Below are positions 16,963 through 28,918 of a DNA stretch of 64,000 nt, piece by piece. Numbering within the stretch: position 1 is the first letter of the stretch; each line of letters starts with the position of its first letter. A program made the translations under genes and the position numbers. The notes under the pieces were generated by a model. That model did no database searches and was not told where the DNA came from. It saw nothing but the letters and a program-made list of their open reading frames with translations. Origin of the DNA: Trissonchulus latispiculum (Eukaryota > Nematoda > Enoplea > Enoplida > Ironidae); assembly GCA_030248195.1 (NCBI GenBank), contig JASAND010030839.1:1-64000 (forward strand), in the 5' to 3' direction.

Positions 16963-17880
16963 TGTGTTTTAGTTAACCCTGTAATCTTTTGTCTGCTATG
17001 CCGGTGCCGACCCCCCATCCTTGGTGCCGGGTGTGCTCCCCAGGAATTGTGCTGGTTGGCTCGGGAATGGACTTTACTGGCCGTTGCTCTGGTGCGCGGG
17101 TCTGGCGCGGTGCTTTACCGCCATGACGTCTGGTCGGTGGGTGCTGGGGCCGGATTCTACTGGTCCTACGTCGTAGCAGGCCCCTGGACGGTTGGGTTGG
17201 CCAGGTTTTGGTTTTGGTTGGTTGGTCTGCTGGCTGACGTATTGGGTTCGGCCTGCTTGGCCGTTCTTTTTGAACTTTTTGGCGCACTGTGCTTCGTGCG
17301 ACTGCTATCTGGTTGGGCGCCTGGTGCTTGTGGCCTGCCTGTCCGCCCTTGTGGCTTTGGAAGTGTCCTGCTTCCAGTTGTTTGGTTGCCGTGCAGGCTT
17401 GTGGGGGTGTTCTGCCTCTGCGGTCGGCTGCCATCTTCGTCGGCGCCATGTCGCTTTGGCTTTCCTGGCCTCCGTTGGACTTTGTTGGCAGGCTCTGTTG
17501 CCTGTGGCTGCCATCTTGGGTTGTGCTGGCCAGGGTTGGCCTTTGGATCATCAGGGCCTTTGGGGGTCTCTACCCCTGGAGCCTGTCCATTGGCTCCTGG
17601 GCTTGGCTCTGGTGTTTGTGGTCCACCTACCGCCGTTGGGGTGCCAGCCTGATGTGTCAACGGCTTGCATGGCCATTTGTTTTGTGCTCAGCTCTGGTCC
17701 CGGGTGCCTGTTGGCTCGGTTTGGTTTGGGTTGGACTTGGTGACGCTGGTCAGGAAGCCTCGCGAGGCCTGCTACGGTCTGCCTTGGTAGGATCCGGCCG
17801 TATGGACTTGTGGTTGAAAGACTATATGAATGTAATAGTAACTGTTTGCGGTGCTGGGGATAACACCGCCAGTGTCCCCT
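16963..17880. other. GC-rich, A-poor block with overlapping open frames
   Basis: About 900 bp with very few A residues on the plus strand (T/G/C-rich, many tgg, ctg and gcc triplets). Because stops need A, frames stay open by composition: plus-strand frames are Trp/Cys/Leu-rich, minus-strand frames Pro/Gln/Thr/Ala-rich. None resembles a known protein. Directly follows LTR-like copy A, so it could be the 5' internal region of a non-autonomous LTR element. I do not call a gene. Confidence 0.45.
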
Positions 17881-18002
17881 CCTGACGCTCTCCCCCCAAC
17901 CCAGTTTTGTGTGATTTTGTTGTTTAATCATTGTCTTGGTGATTGGTATTTTCGGGTTCTATTATTTTGGTTGTGAGTTGAAGGGAGGGAGCCGTAGGGA
18001 TT

Positions 18003-18450
18003 AATGGGTATGTCACATTATAAGTCACGGGAAGTGCAGAAGGTTTCTCAGAAACTTGGTTTTTTGTCTCGAAATATTTCGAGAAACTTTTAAATATTTC
18101 CGAGACAAACTTTTGAGACAAGTGAAAACTTTCGAGACTTTTTCAAAATATTTCGAGACTTTCGAAAAATATTTCGAGACTTTTCTAAAATATTTCGAGA
18201 CATTGCGAAATTTTGTCTCGGAACAAAAAAAGTCTCGAAAGTTTTCAAATGTCTCGAAAGTTAAGTTTCGAAAGTTAGATGTCTCGAAAGTTTGCAAATG
18301 TCTCAAAAGTTATCGATTGTCTCGAAAGTTTCAATAGACTTGAAAGTTAGCGAATGTCTCAGAAAACTAGAAAAAGTCTCGAAAGTTTACAAATGTCTCA
18401 GAAATTCTTTCAAAAATTGGCAAATGTCTCAGAAGTTTGAAAATGAATAC
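18003..18450. repeat. TCTCGAAAGTT foldback array 1
   Basis: Opens with a terminal block (gggtatgtcacattataagt, then gtgcagaaggtttctcagaa). About 100 bp of aaactttcgagac units follow, then from about 18215 about 200 bp of inverted gtctcgaaagtt units, spaced 12-25 bp. Related arrays lie at 19590-20000, 22060-22200 and 27100-27752. Confidence 0.75.
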
Positions 18451-18559
18451 AAAGTATCGACGAAAGAGGCATCGAAACTTGTAAACTACCTCAAAAACAT
18501 CAATATGTTTGAAAAGAAAGAGTTAATTCTAAAAATGTACGCAATTTAAAATATCGGTG

Positions 18560-18725
18560 CACTTTGTCGCTATTCATGTTGGTGGGGGGTTCCCTCCCCC
18601 ATAGGTTCCTTGGAACTGCCTGGGGAGGCAAGGTGTGGCTGGGCATAAAATCTGGGGGGTTGGGTTTCCGACGGAAGGTGGGGGGTCCGCCAAAATTGCC
18701 AAAATATCATTAAATTTAAATTTTT
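18560..18725. repeat. G-rich dispersed repeat fragment
   Basis: Contains ggggttccctcccccata, ggtgtggctgg and ttccgacggaaggtgggggg. Inverted relatives are at about 34830-34930 (ccaccctccgtcggaaac, cagccacacctatgg). Non-coding; probably the end of a G-rich foldback family. Confidence 0.55.
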
Positions 18726-19354
18726 TTGCCATTTTTGCTGCTGAAGCTGCTGAAGTCTATTGACGGAAGACATAAGCTAATTTTGCCCGCTGAATCGCGC
18801 CAAAAGGCTAATGCAGATTCCAACCCATCAAATGTTGCCACAATATCTAAACCTATTGAAGGTACAGTTGGTTGCGTTGTTTGTGTGGTGCACAGTATAT
18901 ACCTTTTTGAACCTAGTCTTTTCTGTATTATTCCTATTAATTCCTAATGTTGTTTTTCCAGTTTTGCTATCATGTCTTTTGGTTTTTAATGGTTATATGA
19001 CATGTCTTCCTATTTTTATTTCCAGTTTTGATTTTTCCCTTTTTGCTATCGTGTCTCTAGGTTTTTAATGGTGATATGACATGTCTTCATATTTTTAGGT
19101 CCAGGTCCTGATAAGTGCACACAGTGCTGGAAACCCCTAGTGCATCTGTTTTCTGCAGCGCGATCTGTTGTCCGATGCTCTAAGTGTTCAATTGAGGAAG
19201 CTTCCAATGGCACCTCATGGTATGGTCGCAATTACGGTCGCTTCCATGTAGATTGCCTAACCTCAGATCCACATCTAAAATTGGCAATCAAGACTGGATA
19301 TACTCGAGTGCTGTGTCCTGTTCATTCCGACCGGCCCACCCGAAAATCAAAATG
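18726..19354 (+). CDS. Small Cys-rich two-exon gene or gene fragment
   Basis: I do not recognise this family. Exon 1 runs to 18861 (donor gaag/gtacag), the intron is 18862-19098 (acceptor atatttttag/gt), and exon 2 is 19099-19354 with TGA at 19352. The reading frame is continuous across the junction in phase. Exon 2 encodes Cys-Thr-Gln-Cys, Arg-Cys-Ser-Lys-Cys, a Tyr-Gly-Arg-Asn-Tyr-Gly-Arg-Phe-His-Val-Asp-Cys segment and Cys-Pro-Val-His, which could bind two zincs, and ends in a basic Arg-Lys-Ser-Lys. The true 5' start is not visible: exon 1 begins in a T-rich stretch with no ATG in frame. The intron contains a ~72 bp tandem duplication with decoy acceptors. It may be a leftover of a transposon-encoded DNA-binding protein. 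Confidence 0.45.
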
Positions 19355-19589
19355 ATGCATTTATTTGAACTATGTCGTTTTCTTGAATACTTATTCGTAT
19401 TGCATGTTAATATAAATAAAAGTACAGTCTTGAATTTTTAGGGATAGGTGTTCCATAATGGGATACGGTTTAGATTTAGATTTCGAATAGGATACTTGTC
19501 AGATAGGAATGAGAACAGCATCGTACAGGCGGTATCCGATTTACCGCCTACACAAGTCTCTAAATTAACGAATGTCCCTATAGGTTGCT

Positions 19590-22200
19590 AGTTTCAACAA
19601 ATGTCTCGAAATATAAATGTCTCAAAACTTTGCAAAATGTCTCAAAACTTTGCAAATATCTCGAAAGTTGTGGGTATGTCACATTATAACTCGCAGCAAG
19701 TGCAGAAGGTTTCTGAGAAAGTTGAAAAATTTGTATCGAAAGTTAGAAATTTGTCTCGAAATATGTCTCGAAAAATGACATTTGTCTCGAAAGTTTGTCT
19801 CGAAAGTTGCATAAACTTTCTAGACAATTTGACAAACTTTCCGGAAAGTTTGTCCCACTTTCTAGACATTTTGGAAAACTTTCTAGACACTTTTATGAAA
19901 CTTTCGAGACAAACCTCTCCTTTCGAAACTAACAACAACTTTCGAGACAAACCTCGACTTTTGAGACAAACTAACTTTCGGGACAACTTCTATTCATTTC
20001 GAAACTTCAACCCCCCCCCCACGAGACTTGCCCCCACGCCACTTGCCCCCACGTCACTTGTCCCCCGTCATTTGCCTCTCCGCGACACTTGCCCCCAGCT
20101 ACAGTTGCCCCAAAATTGAGAATTTTATTTTGTAGTGCCTTTTGTTTTGTTTTCGAATGGAATTATTTGACTAAACGTTGAATGCAGACGAAGGCTGTGT
20201 TATAACAGATAACAAATATAACAGCAAACTGTATTAATTTAAAGGGGGGGGGGTACGAATTTCACTAAAAGTTCGATGTTGGAAAAGCTAGCTAGTCTTT
20301 TGCCACATAATAGTATTAGGTTTCGTGTAAAATTGTTTAAAGTTTGAAAGAATTCCATGCAGCCTAGCGTCCTGTGGAGCCATCAGAAGTTGGTGTTGTC
20401 GGTCCAATGCTCGACATGACACGTACACAAACTTCGCCTCGCCCTGATCGCTATGCGAAAGGTACGGTACCCACTTTTTCCAGAAATAGTTCTAACATAT
20501 AGTACTTTGATATCGTATAAATAATCTTTAGATCAATGTATACTTTTCTGTGAGATACAATCAAAGTGCGAAAAATTGGGTGTTGTAGGTCTAAATGGGT
20601 GGAGGTTAACTAACGTCTAATGCGCTGTGATTTACCAAATGAACCCAACTTTGCTCTAATTAATACTCCAAATATCTGTCTTAACTTTTGTAAAAGTTAT
20701 GTGGTTTCGTTAATCCCTGCGTTTGTAGCGCTATACTACATTATCGATAATGTCGCTGTCATTTGGTGCCATTTCGAAGATGTGAGTCAATTACGCCAAA
20801 TTACTGTGGCAGAATCAGCTGAAGCTTTGCGCATTACAGGCCAGTGAGTGTACCAACATGTGCAGAAGGCTAGGTCACTAAACCTCGCTCCATTGTTTAG
20901 AAATGCTAGATTGATTTTTCAAAGTATGGATGGCGATCGCTCCACAAAGCTATAAGACAGTTGTAAGCGCATACTGAACGAAAGAAGCGTCATATCGAAA
21001 AACGGATTTCGTATTCGGATTCTGCACGGAGACAAAAAATTTTTTAACACTATTTTTACTGCGCTTAGCTAGCTTTTCAGGCCTAAAAATAAGGGTTATT
21101 TCTTAACAAAAAGTTTGCTAGCACATTAACCAGAAAACCAAAGCCCTCGAAACTGACACATAGTTTGCCCCTATTACAGCCTAATATTTGGTAAAATGCT
21201 GGGGTATGCTAGGGCTGTCAATTTTATTAGATCGAAAACGGCGCACTGTCACATGGCAATTTTTTGCCAAATTTCAAACTTTGAGCTGGTATAGCTGAAG
21301 AAGGAAGCAACGCTCGAAAGCCGGAATACTTTTAATATTTAGCACTAGTAACAGTTAACATTTATGGCCGAAAGTTTCAGAATTGGTCAAACCGTTAGTC
21401 CACCAGAGCTGAAACCCCCTTTTTGAAAAATCCCATTTTTCGCACCATAATTTGTACTTTGGCGTCCTGCTAAAAACAGTGAATGTGAGATATATTGTTG
21501 CCCACCCTAAACTTTTTTACTTTGATATGTTGGGTAACGTTGGGGGGGAACAGTAGCTCTCTCCGACGATGTCGTGCCAACCCGTTCGTAGCCCCCCTTA
21601 AGCTTTTCTTCAAAAACAGAAAAAGACACAAACTATTAAAAAATTAAAAACGTTATATTTACAGTATGTACAAATAAAAATCGTTGACAATAAATAAATA
21701 TTTGGTTCAGAGATTTTTGGCAACTTTGAGTTGAGGTGAAGTCAAATCTCAACTTTGAGGTGAAATTACTGCCTAACCGGAAGACTTACGATCTTTATTT
21801 TAAAAACGCGTTCAAATATACCGTTTGGACAATAAAATGTAAACATCAGCAAGATAGGAGAAAGTAGAAAGATTGACCCTAAATGTGGACCCCCCTTAAG
21901 TTTGCTTAAGTTTAATCAAATAATGCCATTCGAAAAAGGCATTACAAAACAAAATTCTCAATTTGGAGGCAACTGTCGCTGGGGGCAAGTGTCGCGAAGA
22001 GTTAGGTGACGTGGGGGCAACTGTCGTGGGGGCAAGTTTCGTGGAGGCAAGTGACGGCCTTCCAAAAGTTTACTTTTGAGACAAACTTGAACCTTCGGGA
22101 CTCTTTCCAGACATTGCAAACTTTAGACATAGTTTTGAACTTTCGAAACCGTAAAAAGGTTTACCTTTGAGACAAGCTTGAACCGATGAGACAAGCGATT
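19590..22200. repeat. Large foldback: TCTCGAAAG arrays outside, ACTTGCCCCC arrays inside
   Basis: Left arm: TCTCGAAAGTT array (19600-19995), then cccccacg..acttgcccc repeats (20010-20112), then caaaattgagaattttattttg. Right arm: caaaattctcaatttgg (21950), then gggggcaagtgtcg repeats (21970-22060), then gagacaaacttgaac units (22075-22200). The arms are thus inverted copies of each other around a core that contains the TTAA element at 20239-21601. A second terminal block (gggtatgtcacattataact) sits inside the left array near 19675. Confidence 0.7.
20239..21601 (+). mobile_element. TTAA-flanked non-autonomous element, copy A
   Basis: Begins ttaaagggggggggg then tacgaattt and ends cgttcgtagccccccttaa. 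The ends are imperfect inverted repeats bounded by TTAA, as expected for piggyBac-type insertion. An inverted, partly diverged copy is at 44251-48196. The interior has no transposase frame; the longest open stretch (20620-20847) looks incidental. The superfamily call rests on the TTAA boundaries only. Confidence 0.55.
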
Positions 22201-23310
22201 AACACTTAAATACATATATTGTTTGTGGTTTGCAGATTCAGTCATCACAGACGTGCGTGAACTGCCAAATACAGAAGTACTAAAAGAAGATTTGAGGTTT
22301 GGTATTTGAGGCATAGCGTTAGCTGTAAGGCGTCATCTGAAATGGTAAATGCAGCCAACTATCACTCGTAGTGGGACCCAAAAAAGTGTTTCAATGCTGG
22401 CTGATTAACGGGTATGTATGTCACGTTAAACGCCACAGCGAGACTAAGGGAAAGCTGAGGGAAAAGGCCCAAATCCGAAGTGTTTTGGCACCAATCTTGG
22501 CTGTTTCTGACAGCCAGCTAAAGTACAAGTTAAATCAAAGTTTACAACTTGCAAAAATCCGCCACTTGACCGTGCACCGACTTTGATCTAATAAAGTTGT
22601 CGGCCCATGGCCTTCCCATCGTTTTTGACCAATTATTAGCCCTAATAGGGCGAATTTTTGACAAAGTTTAGAGGGTATTCCAGCTTCTTCACAGCGCAGC
22701 AGGGATTTCGCACGAAGATTGCTTGATAAACGTGAATTTTGCCATAAATGCATTTGGCTAAAGCTAGTGGTTCAAGCTAAGCTAGGGCTAGTATGATTTG
22801 CATGTGAAATCTTATCTTTCATTTCAAAGAATTTGTCTTTCTGATTCACACAATTATATCACGCATATGTAACAATGGCAATTTCAAAACCGGAAATTTA
22901 TTCTTTATTTATTTTATAAACATTTATTCTTTAATCTGATTAATGACTCAAAACAGATCAACCCAAAGTTTTCAAATGAATGAAACAGTGCAGAAATAAA
23001 TGCCAATGTTGATATACAAATTAAACTCTCTATAAAAGCAAATTTTTCAAATACATATTGTTAAAACAGAGTCGTCAATATTTCGAACTTATGTTTTTGT
23101 AGAAAACAAACAAGATCTGCGTCATAAAACAATAAGCTGAGCAGCAGGTATACATTACAAGTGCAGAAAATGTTCCAGAAGGAACTTGACCTTTTGCTCA
23201 AAATCTTGTTCGTTGTCTTTGAGTTAAGTATATATAAGCTCAAAAGTTTTCACAAACGTTCCGTATAGATGAGTTTCGTATAAAATTTGCTACAAATACC
23301 CAAACCAGCA
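22201..23310. other. No gene; distant relative of the TTAA element inside
   Basis: The part at about 22585-22690 (gatctaataaagttgtcggc, then attattagccctaatagggc) is a diverged relative of the TTAA element's interior (compare 44608-44700). The rest is AT-rich and unassigned. Confidence 0.45.
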
Positions 23311-26300
23311 CCTTAACGAAGGTCCCCGTTTGGTGGGTTGTGGCATAGGCGTATCCATCTATAGGAGGGATTACGGGTCAGAAACCCCGTTCTTTTGAGT
23401 AAGCCGGAGCAGAATTATCAATATTTCAGTGAGATAAGGTAGAAATTTAAGGTGCACCCCCTGTAAATATATCCTACCCCCTTTCAAAATTCAGGATACG
23501 CCCCTGGTGGGGGCAGCTAAAAAGAGTCCCCGTTTGGGAGAGGTCGCCAAAACAGGCCAAGCTTGACTCAATCTAATTGGCTGTTAGCGATCCCTCCCAA
23601 CGAGGACCGCTTTGGGCTACCCCCCCCCCCAAACGTGGACGCTTTTTAGAAATGAGCTGAAACTACCGTAATCACTGCGCTACGTATGTTTTATGTTGTG
23701 GTGTTTTGTTGTTTTGTCGACCTTCCCACCCACCAGATTGGGGGAACATTCGCGACTCGCGTATTGTGGTCGGAGCACCGTTACGTGATTCCAAGAAGAG
23801 AAGCCTATATAGCTTAATCTTCTACTTATAATAGTGCAATTTATGCACTCTTGGTAATAGGTTGGCCCCATAACGTCTGTTTTATCTAGCTGCTGATTTC
23901 CTCGATAACGGCCACTTTTAGACCTCCAAACCCGTTTTTTACTTAATCATTAGAAAAAGCTCAATTGCTGTGTAAACAAAAATGTTCATTTTCGTGTCCT
24001 CTTGCCTGCCTGGCTTGCCAAAGTTGAGATTGAAAGAATCATGAAATATTCGATTTGCGCATATTTTAGCTCTATCACAGAGGCCAATTTTATAACAGCC
24101 CAAAACAGATCTCGAGGAGATCCCAAAAGAGATGCAAACTATTTGATAGAGGTATCGAATGATATAACCGATGTCCCGTGAAAAGTTTTACTTCTGTTTA
24201 CGAAAGATCTGAAAAATTGCACTGCTTCTATAATTTAGTACAAACTTTATAATATATCTAAATTAGTTTGTTTCGTCCACTGAAACGATAAAATATTTAG
24301 CTGCGTTCGACATAAAGATGGTGTTTCAATTTAAAACATTGAATGAGGAAAAATGCTTCAAACTTGATGTCACCAAATGACCACCATGGCATAGGAATTA
24401 GGAAGAGTATTACTTTTCAGAGTGACACAAGAAATTTGATTAAACTAAAATTGCATTAATAAGAAATAAATCAAAATTAAGCCCTCCAAACTTTATTGCA
24501 ACGTTTCATTCCGGACTGTGATCTCTAGGAATCAGAATTTTTATTCAAGTTTTTTAAAAGTTTTCAACGAAGTTTTGAAAATTTACAATTTAACATTCTA
24601 CTAAACGGGTGTCAAACTGTCATATTTCAAAGTTCCCATGCTTAACACGTGCAGACCTCTCGCTTGAGTTTAATTCACTCAACAACATAAGACTTTCTCG
24701 ACTTCAATTTTTAAGAAGTTAAGACGTAAGCTAAAGCTACATTTTAATGTGTAAATCGTGTCCTACTTGGTTGTGCCCGCTGGAGATTGTTCCCAGCTTT
24801 GGCGGTGCGGTCAAATTGTCATGACTGGAAGGTTTCATGAACTGGTGCAATTTTTGCTATTTATGGTAAAAATTTACGTTTTATCCAGATAGGTTTCCAT
24901 AACCAACACAAATAGGTCGTAAGACATAGCTTTATTCAAAAACGGTATCTACTGAATAAACACCCTAATGTGCTGGATTACCTAGTTTCAGTAAGCTATA
25001 GGTCGCGATTAACGAAAAATTAGTAATTTTATTTTTTGGATGAGTATATCCAACATTTTAAATCTACCATTAATATAACAGTTCAGTTTATCTACTAAGT
25101 TTGGCTAATATATTCAAAAGAAAACGAACTCTTTTATTTACGAGATACATAACTAGTTTGAAGCTGCAGTTAAGTTTTATTGCAATATTTGATAGTTTTG
25201 TCTTCAAATTTCATTCATTGCGGTCAGTCATTCCTCGGGTTTATTTACTCGAGTCCACTTTTCCTTCTAACTTCTGACTTAACCTTCTGACCTGTGTGCT
25301 ACTGACGACAAGACTAATGCGACAGCTGTTTAATTGCTTCAAATAGAATAGGTAATAGAGATAACAAGGGTTAAGGTAGACCTACACAGAGATATTTATG
25401 CCTGATGCCATCGTCTAAGGCTTTCAGACATTTTGGACTGAGGCCAAAGGTTACATCGGTAGTAAACAAATGACCTGCGTTCACAAGATAAGCAGTAATT
25501 TAATACACATAGAAATGGACAACTGCTACAGCCTTGTACATCTTCAAAACCTAATGGCAATGTTTGGAGTCCGCAAACGTCACGTAGGGCCCGTATAAAT
25601 GTTTTCAAAATATATAATGAAATGTGCAAGCCCTGTTTTGCCTCAAGTCTTGACCAATCATGAGAATAAAAGGAACAAGTGTGGAAGTTTTAAGCTCGTA
25701 ATGTATTCGATACGCAAAGAACTGACCCACATGTAGCTGCGAAATATCGCGAATTTCAGGTATTCAGGATTAATTAAATTGTTAACTGGATCCAAAATAT
25801 ATTATTCAATTTTGCAGAACACTGCTTGTGGGGTTTTTGAGACTTTGAATAGAGTCTAACTATATTTATCAACACGATGCTTCGTTAAGGTGCTGCTATC
25901 GCTTTGTGTAAATTTACAGGCTCCAATTCATTATGAAAATGGACGAAACTTTCCTGTGTTTAACATGTTGGGACCAGTAAAGGAATTGTAGGAGAAAATA
26001 TTTTCTCAGTAGAAACTCCAAAGACCGGATTGGTTGTTATGGATGAAAAAAGGGCACCGATATGAACAGTTTTGCTTTCACATTTGAGCTATTTAAAATG
26101 TTTAAGTCAGTATGCACCAGAAACAATTTGGGGGGGGGTGTAAAAATTGCCATTTTCTTGAAAATCAGTTTCAAAATTACTGCCAAAACGAAAGGACAAC
26201 TTTGGCGTAAATAAAGCAATAAATAAATAAACACAACGTCTAATTGCACATTTTATGGAGATCAATTATTTTCCGGAATTTATTGCTTTAAGCCAGAGAT

Positions 26301-26382
26301 TTGCCAAAAGACCGTTTTCCGAACCCGAACTGCGGGTATTTTGGTTGAACATTGATTTCTCAAAAAATACCTAACTAATTTA
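23311..26382. other. Three kb of unassigned AT-rich DNA
   Basis: I see no gene. Repeat-like ends ccagcaccttaacg (23312) and cgttaaggtgctgctatcg (25882) face outward and match the TTAAGGTG-ended dispersed elements elsewhere. A short palindrome-like pair, ggcgtatccat (23346) and ggatacgcccctgg (23499), marks a small C-rich insertion. Confidence 0.4.
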
Positions 26383-26560
26383 CGCGGTTTTTGGAAGGAC
26401 TGCGATTCATACTATTACGTTTTTCTTGGTTAGAAAATGAAATTTCTCCAGTTGTGATAAAACCTAGTGCGAAGATTGCAAAATTTTGTGTCGCCGTACG
26501 TTCAGTCCATTTAGTTCCTGAATTCTTGCGGGAAACTGATTGGTTTACGTTCTGCGTAGT
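26383..26560. repeat. Dispersed repeat, relative of 1-180
   Basis: The shared core is tctccagttgtga(g/t)aaaac with the same flanking order. Non-coding. Confidence 0.45.
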
Positions 26561-27099
26561 GCGTGGTACTCTGCCAGGTATAAGTTTTGAGCCAATTTAA
26601 CCTTTTTATGCCTGAATCTCCTCAAGACTAACTGTTGGAAATGACCAATTTTATATTTTTGACTGCCATGTTTTTTACTGGGAGCAGCTAGAGAGAGCGA
26701 AACTTCCACCAATCGATAGGGAATTAATTGCTCTACATTTCGAATGTTAGCAATGAAGGGTCATCGAAGCACCTGGAAAAAGTTAGAGTCAAAGTTGGGA
26801 AAAGTACGAATTTTGCTAAACTTCTATCGCAGAAAATCAACTAATCGATTTCTGGGTGGAAGAGTTGATTCTGAGACGGAATAAACTATACTTTATTTTA
26901 TTGTGCAGATCCTCTCCTACAAACTTTTCCGTCGACAAACCACAGCCGGCCCTATATTCGAATAAATGAAGTGCTCTAATAGGTCCCGAAATTTTCTGAA
27001 TTTTCATTCTCGGCGGAAAGCTACAGAAACTCTATAATTATCGCTGGCGTGTAAATATACTCCCAAAATGGGGTCGACGTGTGGAAGAAAAAACAGACT
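26561..27099. other. No gene seen
   Basis: Mixed-composition DNA with no recognisable feature. Confidence 0.4.
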
Positions 27100-27752
27100 G
27101 TCAAACAGTGACTTGTCCCTGTCCAGAAAATTTCGGTAACTTTTGAGAAATTTGCTAACTTATGAGATTCTCTTGTTTCGATACATTTTCCAAACTTTCG
27201 AGACATTTTTGTCAAATACAATAGTATTTGGATGTCTCGAAATATTTTCTAAATGTCTAGAAATATTTTCAAAATGTCTCGAAATATTTTAAAAATGTCT
27301 CGAAAGTTGACATTTGTCTAGAAAGTTTGTCTCGAAACATGAAAAAATGTCTCGAAATATGTCTAGACAAATTAACCACTTTCTCAGAAACCTTCAGCAC
27401 TACCTGCGACTTATAATGTGACATACCCATTGGGAAATGTCTCGAAAGTTAAAATTGTCTCGAAAGTTTATAAAATGTCTCGAAAGTTGGCAAAAGTCTC
27501 AGAACTTTTCTCGGAAGATTAAATTTTGTCTCGAAAGTTTGAAAAACTTTCGAGACATTTCCTCAAACTTTCGAGACATTTTGTCAAACTTTCGAGACAT
27601 TTTGTCAAACTTTCGAGTCAAACTTGTGAGACAATCGCTAACGTTCTGAGACATTGTCTGAGACAAATCAGAAACTTTCGAGACAAAATGTCCAACTTTC
27701 TGAGAAACCTTCTGCACTTCCCGTGACTTATAATGTGACATACCCATAAATT
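27100..27752. repeat. TCTCGAAAGTT foldback arrays 2 and 3
   Basis: Two head-to-tail foldbacks. One is at 27100-27431 and the other at 27432-27752; in the second the orientation switches near 27545. Each ends in the inverted terminal block (for example ttctgcacttcccgtgac, then ttataatgtgacataccca at 27727-27746). Translated, the units give Met-Ser-Arg-Lys-Phe-type repeats, which I take as a by-product of the DNA repeat. Confidence 0.75.
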
Positions 27753-28543
27753 TCAAAATTGGGGTTCAGCTGACTACATTTTCTTTATTCTTTTGTCAGG
27801 GTGTCCGCTACCTCGGTTTAGCCGTTGTATCTGTCGGTGTCGGTATAGTTTTTTTTCGCTATCACTTTTTGTGTTGTTTTTCTACTAAAGCGGTTGCACG
27901 GTTTATGGTTTCACTTTTTTTTCTACGAAATTTTCCTGTTTCCTTTCCTTGAAAATTGCAATTCTTTGATGACATCTTTTTCCATTTTTGTTTTGTTTTA
28001 TTAATCTACTACCTTACATTGGCATTGTTACGTATGTATATCATCTTCACTTCTTCATTTACTGTTGTTCATTCCATCATGGCTGCTACTTCCATACGTA
28101 CAATTTTTGATTTCTCTTATTTTTGTTTGATATCTACATGCATAATAATTTTTCTTGTCATCTATGTACATATATCCAATCGTGGGTTTTGTTCTTTTTC
28201 TGTTCTTGTTTCCTGTCTGTGCAACCCTACTCTTTTGGTACCTGGGTGATCTCGGGCGGGAACTTAAAAATTTTACGTAGGTTTTGTCGTAGGTAATTTT
28301 TCTAGTAGTTTTGTCAAAATGTCTCGATTGAGTTACGAGTAGTTTTATCGTTGGCCGGTTAGCATGTTAGGAAAGTTGTGTGCTCAACCGTGGTGTGGTG
28401 TATGTTCACCACTGTCGTTTCTTTTTATTTTTACGTAATTCTCACAAATGTTTTATCTTTACTAGTACCTAAGGTACCTGTGGGTAACATTCTTTTTATC
28501 AAGCGTTCTAACTGCGTGGACCCGTCCGAGGCCGCCCGGGGCC
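27753..28543. other. T-rich region before the second LTR-like repeat
   Basis: About 800 bp, T-rich on the plus strand, with no gene I can name. It would be the 3' internal region if 16510-28918 is one LTR element. Its strand bias is similar to that of the A-poor block at the other end. Confidence 0.4.
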
Positions 28544-28556
28544 AAAAGAGGGGGAA
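28544..28556 (+). other. Polypurine tract next to LTR-like copy B
   Basis: aaaagagggggaa followed by ttaTG, where the LTR-like repeat begins. This is the classic plus-strand priming site position of an LTR retroelement. Confidence 0.55.
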
Positions 28557-28559
28557 TTA

Positions 28560-28918
28560 TGTGAAGTTAGCACCGACAGGAAAGATATAAATTATATTTG
28601 AGTTGCTAAGCCTAAGTGAATTTAGCATTATATTTCGACAAACGTTCAATGATTTTTTTTACATTACTCTTGTCTAATTCCATAGGTCTGGTAGCTAATA
28701 GTTGATATTCACCATATTGGGTAGTTGTAGGTTCAGTTGTGGTTGAGTAGCGAATGGGTAAGGTTGGGTTCGAATATTTGGGGAGAATAGTTTTGATATT
28801 TTCGGGTAATTCGTCTTGCTCTGTCGGCAGTTGCCGGATGTTTGGTTGTGCTCTGAATTTGTCAAAGTTTATGTGATTATTCGAAGTTTATATTTTTATG
28901 TTAATTTTGTCATCAAGT
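28560..28918 (+). repeat. LTR-like direct repeat, copy B
   Basis: Matches 16510-16864 with about a dozen substitutions and a small T-run indel. Preceded by a polypurine tract, so it would be a 3' LTR or the end of a solo LTR context. Confidence 0.58.

Noticed and set aside
18025..19986. Open frames translating to Met-Ser-Arg-Lys-Phe or Val-Ser-Lys-Tyr-Phe repeats
   Set aside because: They come from the TCTCGAAAGTT DNA units, appear on both strands and switch with repeat orientation.
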